A stretch of 61,810 nt of DNA from Myxococcaceae bacterium (GTDB taxonomy: Bacteria > Myxococcota_A > Polyangia > Polyangiales > Ga0077539), in assembly GCA_004297725.1 (NCBI GenBank), contig SCUS01000022.1:1-61810 (forward strand), written 5' to 3'. The translations under genes were made by a program, and so were the position numbers. Under the pieces are notes generated by a model, which saw nothing but the letters and a program-made list of their open reading frames with translations, made no database searches and had not been told where the DNA came from. Positions 16,920 to 25,677 of the stretch are shown here, one piece after another (positions within the stretch are counted from its first letter, which is position 1; the number at the start of each line of letters is the position of its first letter).

Positions 16920-18506
16920 ATGCGTGTATCCACGGTCGGCGCCCTCTGTCTTGCGCTCTGCGCTCCTGCCATGGCCTCGGCCGAGGACGTCACGGTGGCC
17001 CTCCAGGGCGCCGTCGTTCCGGTCGGGCCCGCGGGCACCACCGTGATCAACGTGGCGCGCATCCAGGTGGGCGCCGAGCGCTTCGCCGTGGTGCGGGCGC
17101 GGGCCCCGGAGCAGGCCACCCGCTGCGGCGTCGCCCCCGAGCGGGTCGCCGTCTGGGGCCGCCTCGAGGGGCGCTGGACCGAGATGGCCCACGAGGTCTT
17201 CGACCGCTGCCTCAGCGCCCCGGCGAACGGCGGCCGCCGCGTCGAGGCGGAGGTGCGGGCGCGGGTCGTCGACGTGCTCGAGGCGGGCGTGCACCGCGCG
17301 GAGTTTCATGTGCGCGTGGTCGACCCCCGGCGCCCGCTGGAGCTGTCGCCCCTGGTCCGATACCACCGGGTGGGCGATCGCTTCACGGCGCAGCGGGTGA
17401 CCGAGCCGCTGGCCCCGACGCCGGGCGTGGCGCCTCGCCCGCTCAGCCTCCTGGCCGACGGGCGCGCCGACGCGTCGCTCGCCGAGTGGTCCTCGGTCGA
17501 GCCCCTGGCGAGCGGCGAGCGGGGCACGGTCTGGATCGCCCAGCGCGGAGAGCGCCTCCTCGTGGCGGGCGACCTGCTCTCCTCGGAGGAGCCCACGGTG
17601 ACGGTGCACCTCGCCGAGGGCGACGTCGGCACCGGGCGGATGCGAGGGATGGACGGCAACCGCGGTCGCGCCGTGCGCCTCTCCTGTGGCGAAGGGGGAG
17701 TGCGCTGCGAGCGGGCCGGCGACCGCTGGCGCCTGGAGGGCAGCGTCGACCTCACGGCGCAGATCTACAGCCGCCGCGCCCTCGACACGGTGGCGGTGCT
17801 GGCCGTGGCCGAGGCGGGGGGCCACCGGCTGCTGAGCAGCGACCCCGGGCTCAGGCTCGCGGCGGTGCGACTCGCGACGCCCATCGACCTGCTGCGCGGC
17901 GCGTCGAGCGAGGTGGTGGCCCGCTGCGGCAGCGGCTTCGTGGGCCGGGCGTCCGCGCCCGGGGCGAGCGGCGACGGCGCGCCGCCGAGCGAGCTGGTGA
18001 CCTGCGGGCCGACGTGCCGAGGCGGCCGCTGCGAGCAGACCCTGGGCACCGGCGACCTGTCGGGTCGGCTGGAGTTCGCCCACGGGGGAAGCTGCCTTCG
18101 AGGCACCGGCCCTGGCGCCGCGGAGGTCGACGGCTGCCAGGAGGGCGTGAGCACCCGGCTGCTGGGGGCCATGAGGGTGCAGGGCTTCGACGCGGTGCTG
18201 GGGGTCGAGCGCAGCTGGAGCGCGGGCGGAGCGCAGTGGCGCCAGGGCGAGGTCTGGACGCTGGTGACCGCCTCGGCCGAGTGGCGCCGGCTGACGGTGG
18301 GCGAGGCGCAGCAGGGCGGCGACGCGCTGTTCAGCCGGGTGCAGATGCAGGGCGGGCACCCGGCGCTCTGCCGCGACGCGGGAGGCTGCGAGGTGCTCCA
18401 GGCGCTGACGCTGCGCCAGCGCGAGGAGGCCTCGGACTCGGTGACCGGGGCCGTGGTCGCGACGCTGCGCGAGGCGGGCCTGCTCGCTCGCCGCAAGTCG
18501 CTGTAG
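16920..18506 (+). CDS. Secreted protein of unknown function
   Basis: 528 codons from ATG 16920, preceded by GGAG at 8-nt spacing. Signal peptide MRVSTVGALCLALCAPAMASA. No family recognised. Residues about 180-300 (LADGRADASLAEWSSVEPL, then many short strands) recall CBM9-like sugar-binding sandwiches, which often begin DGxxxEW, but this is weak. Several cysteines (GEGGVRCERAG, CGPTCRGGRCEQ) suggest disulfides in an extracytoplasmic setting. It converges on the quinone oxidoreductase with only 9 nt between stops. The 224-nt region before it contains nothing I can identify. Confidence 0.6.
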   Translation: MRVSTVGALCLALCAPAMASAEDVTVALQGAVVPVGPAGTTVINVARIQVGAERFAVVRARAPEQATRCGVAPERVAVWGRLEGRWTEMAHEVFDRCLSAPANGGRRVEAEVRARVVDVLEAGVHRAEFHVRVVDPRRPLELSPLVRYHRVGDRFTAQRVTEPLAPTPGVAPRPLSLLADGRADASLAEWSSVEPLASGERGTVWIAQRGERLLVAGDLLSSEEPTVTVHLAEGDVGTGRMRGMDGNRGRAVRLSCGEGGVRCERAGDRWRLEGSVDLTAQIYSRRALDTVAVLAVAEAGGHRLLSSDPGLRLAAVRLATPIDLLRGASSEVVARCGSGFVGRASAPGASGDGAPPSELVTCGPTCRGGRCEQTLGTGDLSGRLEFAHGGSCLRGTGPGAAEVDGCQEGVSTRLLGAMRVQGFDAVLGVERSWSAGGAQWRQGEVWTLVTASAEWRRLTVGEAQQGGDALFSRVQMQGGHPALCRDAGGCEVLQALTLRQREEASDSVTGAVVATLREAGLLARRKSL

Positions 18507-18515
18507 GGACTCCGA

Positions 18516-19487
18516 TCAGGGGAGCAGCACCGTGGCGCCGGTGGTGCGGCGCCCCTCGAGGTCGGCGTGGGCCCTGGCCGCGTCGGCGAGGGGGTAGCGC
18601 TGATGCACCTCCACGGTCACCGCGCCTCGCAGCACCACCTCGAAGAGAGCCTCCGCGGAGGCGACCCGCTCGGCGCGGGTGAGCGTGTAGTGCTTGAGCG
18701 AGGGGCGGGTGAAGAAGAGCGATCCCTTCTCGGTGAGCAGCAGCGGGGCGAAGGGCGGAACGGGCCCCGAGGCGTTGCCGTAGCTGACCATCAGGCCGCG
18801 CGGCGAGAGGCAGTCGAGGGAGGCCATGAAGGTGTCCTTCCCAACGGAGTCGTACACGACCGGGACGCCCTTGCCCCCGGTGATCTCTCGCACCCTGGTG
18901 GGCAGGTCCTCTTCGGACAGGACGACCACGTGGTCGCAGCCGTGGGCGAGGGCGATGGGGGCCTTGGCGCGGGTTCCGACGGTGCCGATGACGGTGGCCC
19001 CGAGGTGCTTCGCCCACTGGCAGGCGATCGACCCGACTCCCCCGGCGGCGGCGTGGAAGACGATGGTCTCGCCGGGCTTCACCTCGTGGGTGCGACGGAG
19101 CAGGTACTCCGCGGTCGTGCCCTTGAGCATCATGGCCGCGGCGCGCTCGTCGTCGATCTCCGGGGGGATCTTCACCAGCACCGCGGCGGCAACGTTGCGC
19201 GCGTCGGCGTAGGCGCCTGGCGCCCCGGCGTACACGACGCGATCGCCTGGCGCGAAGCCGGTCACGTCTGGGGCGAGGGCCTCGATGACCCCGGCGGCCT
19301 CCTGGCCGAGCACCGCGGGGAGGGCGGCGGGGTAGAGGCCCGTGCGCGCGTAGACGTCCGCGAAGTTGAGTCCGATCGCGGTGTGCCGCAGCCGCACCTC
19401 ACCGGGCCCTGGCGGAGGGAGGTCGAGCGCCTCCAGGGTCAGCACCTCGGGGCCTCCATGGCGATGGATCCGGATCGCTCGGTTCAT
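18516..19487 (-). CDS. Quinone oxidoreductase (QOR, NADPH-dependent)
   Basis: 323 codons. GroES-like N-terminus with IGLNFADVYARTGLYPAALP, a QOR hallmark (NFIDxYxRxGLY). Rossmann motif HAAAGGVGSIACQWAKHLGA, then GCDHVV and PVVYDSVGKDTF. This matches the Escherichia coli QorA subfamily more closely than the paralogue at 6778. It performs one-electron reduction of quinones with NADPH and is cytosolic. No zinc-ligand cysteines. Stand-alone gene. Confidence 0.88.
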   Translation of the reverse strand: MNRAIRIHRHGGPEVLTLEALDLPPPGPGEVRLRHTAIGLNFADVYARTGLYPAALPAVLGQEAAGVIEALAPDVTGFAPGDRVVYAGAPGAYADARNVAAAVLVKIPPEIDDERAAAMMLKGTTAEYLLRRTHEVKPGETIVFHAAAGGVGSIACQWAKHLGATVIGTVGTRAKAPIALAHGCDHVVVLSEEDLPTRVREITGGKGVPVVYDSVGKDTFMASLDCLSPRGLMVSYGNASGPVPPFAPLLLTEKGSLFFTRPSLKHYTLTRAERVASAEALFEVVLRGAVTVEVHQRYPLADAARAHADLEGRRTTGATVLLP

Positions 19488-19578
19488 GCCGACGAGGGGA
19501 ACGCCCGGCAGGATCGCCCGTCAACGAGGGACTCCCTCGATACCGCGATGTCGGTTGGGATGTCCGAAGAGGGCGCCT

Positions 19579-19869
19579 TCAGGGCGACTCGTAGTCGACC
19601 ACGCAGGAGCGCTCGCGGCGAGGCCCGAGCCACTCGGCGAAGGCCACGTGCGCGGGGTGCACCGCGTAGGCGTCGAGGCCCGCGCGGTCGTCGAAGCGGG
19701 CGAGCAGGGCCACGTCCCAGGAGCGCTCGGAGCGCACCACGTCGACGCCGGCCTCCAGGTGCCTCAGCTGCGGAATCTGGTCGCGCAGGGCGAGGATATG
19801 ATCGCGCACCTCGGCGGCGCCGCTGGGGGAGTGGTCAATGAGCTTGAAGAACACCACATGGGTCAGCAT
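19579..19869 (-). CDS. Dabb (stress-responsive A/B barrel) protein
   Basis: 96 codons from ATG 19869 (MLTHVVFFKLID). It has the dimeric alpha/beta ferredoxin-like barrel pattern: an N-terminal HVVFFKL strand, a central helix ALRDQIPQLRHLEAGVDVV, SWDVALLARFDD, and a C-terminal YAVHPAHVAFAEWL. Dabb proteins are small cytosolic proteins, some stress-induced and some with decarboxylase or cyclase activity. Function cannot be inferred here. The longer upstream extension of the frame is antisense to the CHRD gene and not used. Confidence 0.8.
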   Translation of the reverse strand: MLTHVVFFKLIDHSPSGAAEVRDHILALRDQIPQLRHLEAGVDVVRSERSWDVALLARFDDRAGLDAYAVHPAHVAFAEWLGPRRERSCVVDYESP

Positions 19870-19978
19870 GACGCGGGAGCCTATCGCCCCGCGCGTCTCG
19901 GCGTCCCCTCCCCTCTGGGGGCGCGATTGCTGGTAATGCTCGCGGCGGGGAATCCCGTCCCGCACCTGGAGAGTCTTC

Positions 19979-21223
19979 ATGATGATGCCTCGTCGAATCG
20001 CGCTGGTCCTCGCCTCGGTCTCCTTCGGTCTCGCGGGCTGCGGGGACAGCGCAACGCCGGTCGACGCCGGCCCTTCCGACAGCGGCGTCGCGGATGTGGT
20101 CGACGTGCCCGTGACCCCGGCCGACGTCCCGATGGTGGACTCGGGCTCTCCGCTGGTGCTGACGGCGGCGCTCAGCGGTCGGCAGGTGGTCCCGCCGGCG
20201 TACGGCACCACCGCGAGCGGGACGGTGACCTTCACGCTCAGCCCCGACCGGATGCTGCTCTCGTACACGGTGACGCACACCATCCTGCTGCCGCTCGCGA
20301 CGCGGCTTCACATCGGGATCGCCGGGGAGGCCGGGGCGATGGCCCTCTCGCTCACCAACGCCGGCGGCACCACCATCGGCACCACCGGGCTCACGGCCGA
20401 GCAGTCGCGCGCCATCATGGAGGGCCGCGCCTACGTGAACATCACCAGCTCGTCCTTCCCCGAGGGGGAGCTTCGGGGGCAGATCGTGCAGCCCGGCGAG
20501 GCCGTGTACACGGCGAGGCTCTCGGGCGATCAGGAGAACCCGCCGGTCACCGCGACCGGCCGCGGCATCGCGGAGTTCCTTGTCGACACGACGGCCAACC
20601 GGCTGCGCTACGTGGTGAACGTCACGGGGATGTCGATGCCCTCGACGGGCTGGCACATCCACACCGGCGGGGCGGGCTTCAACGGCGGGGTGCTCATCGA
20701 CCTCTCCGACCCGGGGCCCGTGCCCAGCAACGCCGTCAGCGGGACGCGACCCATCACCGCCGCGAGCGTGGCCGACCTCGAGGCGGGGCGCTGGTACGTC
20801 AACGTGCACAGCGCGGCGAACCCGGCGGGGGAGATCCGTGGGCAGATCCTCCGGCCGGCGGAGCGGCTCTTCATCGCGCGCATGAACGGGATGGAGGAGC
20901 TTCCGCCGGTGACGACCATGGCCACCGGCACGCTCGGGGCGATCATGAGCGCCAACCGCGACAGCCTCGCCTATGACGGCGTGGTGATGGGCGTGACCCC
21001 GATGGCGGCGCACCTCCACCGCGGCGCCCTCGGGGTGGGCGGCGACGTGGTGACTCCGCTCACCATCATGGGCAGCAACCTCCGCGGCGCCGCGGCGCTC
21101 ACGGCCTCGAGCCCGCTGCTCACGGCGCTTCCCATGGGAGGCATCTACGTCAACGTGCACTCGACGATGTTTCCGGCGGGTGAGATCCGGGGCCAGCTCC
21201 TCGCGGCGCCCCCTTCGCCCTGA
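19979..21223 (+). CDS. CHRD-domain lipoprotein
   Basis: 414 codons. Signal peptide with lipobox FGLAGC (Cys about 21), then a short Asp/Val-rich spacer. Three to four CHRD units follow, each ending in a YVNxxSxxxPxGExRGQ motif (YVNITSSSFPEGELRGQI, YVNVHSAANPAGEIRGQI, YVNVHSTMFPAGEIRGQL). CHRD domains occur in chordin and many bacterial exported proteins and form Ig-like beta units, probably binding surface or matrix partners. Starts are MMMP; the first ATG is taken. Confidence 0.88.
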   Translation: MMMPRRIALVLASVSFGLAGCGDSATPVDAGPSDSGVADVVDVPVTPADVPMVDSGSPLVLTAALSGRQVVPPAYGTTASGTVTFTLSPDRMLLSYTVTHTILLPLATRLHIGIAGEAGAMALSLTNAGGTTIGTTGLTAEQSRAIMEGRAYVNITSSSFPEGELRGQIVQPGEAVYTARLSGDQENPPVTATGRGIAEFLVDTTANRLRYVVNVTGMSMPSTGWHIHTGGAGFNGGVLIDLSDPGPVPSNAVSGTRPITAASVADLEAGRWYVNVHSAANPAGEIRGQILRPAERLFIARMNGMEELPPVTTMATGTLGAIMSANRDSLAYDGVVMGVTPMAAHLHRGALGVGGDVVTPLTIMGSNLRGAAALTASSPLLTALPMGGIYVNVHSTMFPAGEIRGQLLAAPPSP

Positions 21224-21231
21224 GCGGGGCC

Positions 21232-21253
21232 GCTGGGGTCTCCAGACCCCAGC
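21232..21253 (+). terminator. Hairpin after CHRD gene
   Basis: A perfect 9-bp stem, GCTGGGGTC / GACCCCAGC, with a TCCA loop lies 8 nt after the stop of the CHRD gene. A short T-run (gtgtttt) follows about 8 nt later, so it is a weak but plausible Rho-independent terminator. Confidence 0.55.
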
Positions 21254-21324
21254 GCAACAGGTGTTTTCCATCACTTGAGAGCGGCACGAGCGGCGCAGTG
21301 GGTGGCGGCGAGGAGATCGTCGCC

Positions 21325-22071
21325 ATGCACATCGAGAGCGCTTCGTGCACCCACGTGGGTCGTCGCAGCAACAACGAGGACAGCTGCTGCGCGGTGGAGC
21401 CCATCGGCTTCTTCGCGGTGGCGGATGGGATGGGAGGCTACGAGGGCGGCGAGGTCGCGAGCCGGGTGGCGATCGAGACGCTGGAGCGCTTCTACCGTCG
21501 CAACGCGGCGGACGACGACGTGACGTGGCCCTTCTCCATCGATCCGTCGCTGGACCTGGAGAGCAACATGGTGGCGACGGGGGTGAGGCTCGCGGACGCC
21601 AGCATCGCGGCGCAGCGCACCGGGCGTCTCGGGTCGATGGGGTCCACGGTCGCCACCCTGGTGGTGAGGGAGGGGAGGGTGGTGGTCGGGCACGTCGGCG
21701 ACTCGCGGGTGTACCGGGCGCGCGGAGGCAGGCTGGAGCCGCTCACCCGGGACCATTCGTTGTACGAGGAGATGCTGGCGATGGGCACGAAGGTGGGGCC
21801 GAGGAGCGAGTTTCCGCACGCCAACGTGATCACCCGGGCGCTGGGGATGAAGCCTCCGGTGAAGGTCGACACCCGCGTCGAGAGGGCGCGCCCGGGGGAC
21901 GTGTACCTGCTCTGCACCGACGGGCTCTACGACGCGCTGAGCGTCGAGCGGATGGCCGCGGTGCTCTCCACCATGAGGGCGAAGGCGGCGGCGGAGACGC
22001 TGGTGCGGGAGGCCTTCGAGAACGGCTCGAAGGACAACATCACCGCGGTGGTGGTGGCCCTGGTGGAGTGA
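21325..22071 (+). CDS. PP2C-family protein serine/threonine phosphatase
   Basis: 248 codons. ATG 21325 has GAGGAGA upstream. An in-frame GTG at 21298 is possible. PPM-family motifs are in order: RSNNED near the N-terminus, FFAVADGMGGYEGG, GSTVATLVV, VGHVGDSRVYRARGG, DHSLYEE, LLCTDGLYD and KDNITAVVV, with the Asp residues that bind two Mn/Mg ions. It removes phosphate from Ser/Thr proteins in the cytoplasm. It lies beside an FHA transcription factor and a Ser/Thr kinase, which suggests one phospho-signalling unit with the kinase and phosphatase as opposing partners. Confidence 0.92.
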   Translation: MHIESASCTHVGRRSNNEDSCCAVEPIGFFAVADGMGGYEGGEVASRVAIETLERFYRRNAADDDVTWPFSIDPSLDLESNMVATGVRLADASIAAQRTGRLGSMGSTVATLVVREGRVVVGHVGDSRVYRARGGRLEPLTRDHSLYEEMLAMGTKVGPRSEFPHANVITRALGMKPPVKVDTRVERARPGDVYLLCTDGLYDALSVERMAAVLSTMRAKAAAETLVREAFENGSKDNITAVVVALVE

Positions 22072-22081
22072 GCGGGGGGCG

Positions 22082-23428
22082 TCAGTCGGCGGCGGCGGTG
22101 ATGCCGTGGCGGCGGAGCAGCGCGCGGAGGTGCTTGCGGTCGACGCCGGACTGGCGAGAGGCGGCGGAGAGGTTGCCCTGGCAGGCGTCCATGAGGGCGC
22201 GGAGGTAGCGGCGCTCGAAGGCGTGGAGCACCAGGGATTTGCTCTCGTCCCAGGGGAGCTGCGGGGAGACGGTGGGCCACGGGTCGTCGACCGCGGCGAG
22301 GCCGTCGATCTCGATGCGGAGGTCGGCGAAGGAGCGGGCGCGGGGGGAGAGGGCGATGGCGCGGTCGAGGACGTTGCGGAGCTCGCGCACGTTGCCGGGC
22401 CAGTCGTGACCCATCAGCGCGTCGAGTCCGTGGCCCTCGATGGGACCGGGCTCCAGGCCGCGGCGGCGTAGCATCTCGGCGACGAGGAGGGGGAGGTCCT
22501 CGCGGCGGGAGCGCAGCGGGGAGAGGGTCACCCGGACGACGGAGAGGCGGTAGTAGAGGTCGGGGCGGAAGGTTCCGTCGGCGACCTGGGCGACGAGGTC
22601 GTGGCGCGAGGCGGCGAGGAGGCGCACGTCGGCGGGGCGCTCCTCGTCGGCGCCGACGGGGCGCACCCGGCGGGTCTCGACGGCGCGCAGCAGGCGGGCC
22701 TGCACGGCCGCGGAGACGCCGCCGAGCTCGTCGAGGAAGAGGGTTCCTCCGTGGGCTCGGACGAAGGCTCCGGCGCGGGCGAGCACCGCCCCGGTGAAGG
22801 CGCCCTTCACGTGTCCGAAGAGCTCGCTCTCGAGGAGGGACTCCGGCAGGGCGCCGCAGTCGATGGCGATGAAGGGCTTGTTGCGACGCGGGGAGAGGTC
22901 GTGCACGGCGCGGGCGGCGAGCTCCTTGCCGGTGCCGGTCTCGCCTTCGAGGAGCACGGTGACGTCGCTGTCGGCGGCGAGCTCGAGCACGGCGAAGGCC
23001 TCGCGCATGACCAGGCTCTCTCCCACCAGCTCGCCGCAGCGGCGGGAGCGCGAGGGGGCGACCTGCAGCGGGCGGGCGACGGGGACGATGCGCACGAAGC
23101 TGCGGCCGAGCTTGAGCGTGGCCCCGAGCGGGACGCTGGCCTCGTGGACGTCGGAGCCCTCGTAGAGGGTGCCGTTGGTGGAGTCGTGGTCGGTGAGGGT
23201 GAAGCGCCCTGCGGCGGCCCTCACGGTGACGTGGCGGCGGGAGACGCGGTCGTCGGTGAGGCAGAGCTCGCAAGCGGGGTCGGTGCCGATGGTGACGGCG
23301 CCATCGGGGAGGGAGAGCGGCGCGGCGCGGCCTGCGTCGGGGCCTTCGATGACCACGAGCTGACAGCGGGGCGAGACGGTGAGTCCGGGGAGCGACTCGC
23401 TGTGGACGGTGGCCGCCGGGTCGCTCAT
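22082..23428 (-). CDS. FHA-domain sigma-54-dependent activator
   Basis: 448 codons from ATG 23428. FHA domain at about 23-112 with the phosphothreonine-binding residues (RVSRRH 61-66, STNG 83-86). AAA+ domain at about 135-365 with Walker A GETGTGKE (162-169), the sigma-54 contact loop GAFTGA (209-214) and Walker B TLFLDEL. A Fis-type helix-turn-helix is at the end (LSAASRQSGVDRKHLRALL). Myxobacteria carry many such FHA activators, in which a phosphorylated partner replaces the usual response-regulator switch. It is divergent from the adjacent kinase, a likely input, with 23 bp between the start codons. Confidence 0.92.
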   Translation of the reverse strand: MSDPAATVHSESLPGLTVSPRCQLVVIEGPDAGRAAPLSLPDGAVTIGTDPACELCLTDDRVSRRHVTVRAAAGRFTLTDHDSTNGTLYEGSDVHEASVPLGATLKLGRSFVRIVPVARPLQVAPSRSRRCGELVGESLVMREAFAVLELAADSDVTVLLEGETGTGKELAARAVHDLSPRRNKPFIAIDCGALPESLLESELFGHVKGAFTGAVLARAGAFVRAHGGTLFLDELGGVSAAVQARLLRAVETRRVRPVGADEERPADVRLLAASRHDLVAQVADGTFRPDLYYRLSVVRVTLSPLRSRREDLPLLVAEMLRRRGLEPGPIEGHGLDALMGHDWPGNVRELRNVLDRAIALSPRARSFADLRIEIDGLAAVDDPWPTVSPQLPWDESKSLVLHAFERRYLRALMDACQGNLSAASRQSGVDRKHLRALLRRHGITAAAD

Positions 23429-23451
23429 GGGATGGGCGTAGGATACGCGCT

Positions 23452-24363
23452 GTGAGCGAGCTGCCGCGACAGATCGGGCCCTTTCGGGTGGTGCGGAGGC
23501 TGGGGGTCGGAGGCGTCGGGGAGGTGCTGCTGGCGGTGGCGCACGGCGCGGGAGGCTTCGAGAAGCGGGTGGCGCTGAAGGTGCTGCGCGAGGAGCTGCG
23601 AGGCGACGCGGAGTACGAGCGGCTGCTGCTGGACGAGGCGAAGATGGCCGCGAGGTTCGATCACCCGAACCTGGTGGGCGTGCACGACGTGGGCTTGTCC
23701 AATGGCGTGTACTGGGTGCGTATGGACTGGGTCGATGGGGGTGATCTCGGGGCGCTGATGGGGAGCGGGGAGGAGCGGGCGGTGGTTCCGGAGGGGGTGG
23801 CGCTGGCGGTGGCGCATGGGGTGAGCGAGGCGCTGGCCTACCTGCATGGCTTGAAGGATGAAGCGGGCCGGTCATACGGGCTGGTGCACCGGGACGTGTC
23901 ACCGACCAACGTATTGATCGGGAAGAATGGCGCGGTGAGGTTGGGGGATTTCGGGCTGGCCAAGGCGACGAGGCACCGGGAGGACACCAGGGCGGGGGTG
24001 CGCAAGGGGAAGTACGCGTACATGAGCCCGGAGCAGGTGAGGGGGGGAGTGCTGGGCGGGGCGAGCGATCAGTGGGCGGTGGGGGTCTTGCTGGCGGAGA
24101 TGATCACGGGGCAGAGGCCCTTCGATGGGGATGGTCCATTGGAGACGATGGAGCGGATACGGGAGGCCGCGGAGCCTGCGCTGGAGGGCATGGCGGAGGA
24201 CGTGGCCGCGGTGGTGAAGCGGTGTGTGAAGAGGGAAGCCGGGGAGCGATATGGCAAGACGGAGGTGCTGAGCGCGGCGCTGGGCGCGCTGCGGGCGAGG
24301 CGGGCCGGGAGCGACGGGCGCGCGGTGGCGGAGTGGGTGGGGGGGAAAGCTACGGGATGGTGA
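23452..24363 (+). CDS. Soluble Ser/Thr protein kinase
   Basis: 303 codons, GTG start. It is a single kinase domain: glycine loop RLGVGGVGEV, VALKVL lysine, catalytic VHRDVSPTNVLI, DFGLA, YMSPEQ in place of APE, and the conserved GVLLAEMITGQRPF. No transmembrane or sensor domain, so it is shorter than most bacterial STPKs. The HRDVSPTN loop is the usual myxobacterial form. Codon choice differs by eye from neighbours (many GGG, AGG and GAT codons). It presumably phosphorylates the neighbouring FHA activator or its partner, and the PP2C protein would reverse this. Confidence 0.92.
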   Translation: MSELPRQIGPFRVVRRLGVGGVGEVLLAVAHGAGGFEKRVALKVLREELRGDAEYERLLLDEAKMAARFDHPNLVGVHDVGLSNGVYWVRMDWVDGGDLGALMGSGEERAVVPEGVALAVAHGVSEALAYLHGLKDEAGRSYGLVHRDVSPTNVLIGKNGAVRLGDFGLAKATRHREDTRAGVRKGKYAYMSPEQVRGGVLGGASDQWAVGVLLAEMITGQRPFDGDGPLETMERIREAAEPALEGMAEDVAAVVKRCVKREAGERYGKTEVLSAALGALRARRAGSDGRAVAEWVGGKATGW

Positions 24364-24414
24364 ATGAGCGGCGGGTCACCGTGGCTGGCGCCATCGGGTA
24401 GTGTCGCCGCCACC

Positions 24415-25206
24415 ATGGAAGCCGCATCCTCCCTCGTGCTCGTCGAGGTCGTCGATCAGGTCGCGACCATCACCCTCAACGATCCTCGCCGCCGCAACGC
24501 GATGACCCCCGAGCTCGGCGACGCCCTCGCCGCGGCGGTCGCGGCGCTGCGCACGGAGCCCGACGTGCGCGCGGTCGTGCTCACCGGGGCGGGCGAGAGC
24601 TTCTCCGGCGGGGGCGACCTCAAGATGCTCGAGAGCCTCCGCGCCGCGCGCTTCATGGAGGCCCGCGCCTTCATGCTCGAGTTCTATGCGCGCTACCTCT
24701 CGGTCACCGGCATCGCGGTTCCGACCATCGCCGCGGTGCGGGGCGCGGCCATCGGGGCGGGGCTCTGCGTGGCCCTCGCCTGCGACCTCTGCGTGGTCGA
24801 CGCCGACGCGAAGCTGGCCCTCAACTTCGCCCAGCTCGGCCTCCACCCCGGCATGGGAGCCACCTACCTGCTGCCCCGCCGCGTGGGGGCGCAGCGCGCC
24901 GCGGAGCTGCTGCTCACCGGGCGGCGCTTCCACGGCGTCGAGGCCGCGCAGATGGGCGTCGCGCTCGAGGCCGTGGCCGCCGACGAGGTGCTGCCGAGGG
25001 CGAAGGCGCTGGCGGCGCAGATCGCCCGCAACGCGCCGCTCGCCGTGCGCGCGCTGAAGGCCTCGCTCTCCCCCGACCCGGCCGCGCTGCGGGCCGCGCT
25101 GGAGAACGAGGCGATGCGCCAGGCCGAGAGCTACGCGAGCGACGACCTCGGCGAGGGGCTCGCGGCGGCGGTCGAGCGGCGCCCGGCGGTGTTTCGAGGG
25201 CGCTGA
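24415..25206 (+). CDS. Enoyl-CoA hydratase/isomerase family protein
   Basis: 263 codons from ATG 24415 (the earlier in-frame start lacks support). Crotonase fold: ITLNDPRRRNAMTPEL at the start, oxyanion-hole segment SFSGGGDLKML, and the second oxyanion loop RGAAIGAGLCVALACDL. The general-acid Glu region reads LGLHPGMGATYLLPR, with G-M-G rather than the Glu of hydratases, so it may be an isomerase or act on another acyl-CoA. Cytoplasmic, probably in fatty-acid or branched-chain degradation. No pathway neighbours. Confidence 0.85.
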   Translation: MEAASSLVLVEVVDQVATITLNDPRRRNAMTPELGDALAAAVAALRTEPDVRAVVLTGAGESFSGGGDLKMLESLRAARFMEARAFMLEFYARYLSVTGIAVPTIAAVRGAAIGAGLCVALACDLCVVDADAKLALNFAQLGLHPGMGATYLLPRRVGAQRAAELLLTGRRFHGVEAAQMGVALEAVAADEVLPRAKALAAQIARNAPLAVRALKASLSPDPAALRAALENEAMRQAESYASDDLGEGLAAAVERRPAVFRGR

Positions 25207-25260
25207 ACGCCAGAAGGGGCTTTGACGCGCCCGGTGGGGCCGCCCAGGTTCCTGGGCACC

Positions 25261-25677
25261 ATGAGCGTGCACCGCGTCCGACTCGACGTCCCCACCACCG
25301 GCCGAGGAACCTACGAGATCACCCCTCAGGTGCAATCCGCGGTGGCCGCCTCGGGGGTGCGCGACGGGCTATGCAGCGTGTTCGTGCACCACACCAGCGC
25401 GTCGCTGCTGCTCTGCGAGCGCGCCGACCCGGAGGTGCGAGGCGACCTGGAGCGCTTCTTCCGTGAGCTGGTTCCGGATGGGGACCCCAGGTATGTGCAT
25501 CGGGAGGAGGGCGACGACGATATGCCCGCCCACGTGCGCAGCGTGCTCACCGAGTCGTCGCTCACCATGCCCGTGGTGGACGGCCGCTGCGACCTCGGCA
25601 CCTGGCAGGGCGTCTACCTCTGGGAGCACCGCCACGCGCCCCACGAGCGGCGCATCACCGTCACCGTGATGGGGTAG
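25261..25677 (+). CDS. YjbQ/UPF0047 family protein
   Basis: 138 codons. Contains the family signatures CSVFVHHTSASLLLCE, ERFFRELVP, DMPAHVRSVL and GTWQGVYLWEHR. YjbQ proteins form small trimeric beta-barrels. Several have weak thiamin-phosphate synthase activity in vitro, but their physiological role is unsettled. The last 17 nt overlap the end of the convergent NRDE gene on the other strand. Confidence 0.9.
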   Translation: MSVHRVRLDVPTTGRGTYEITPQVQSAVAASGVRDGLCSVFVHHTSASLLLCERADPEVRGDLERFFRELVPDGDPRYVHREEGDDDMPAHVRSVLTESSLTMPVVDGRCDLGTWQGVYLWEHRHAPHERRITVTVMG

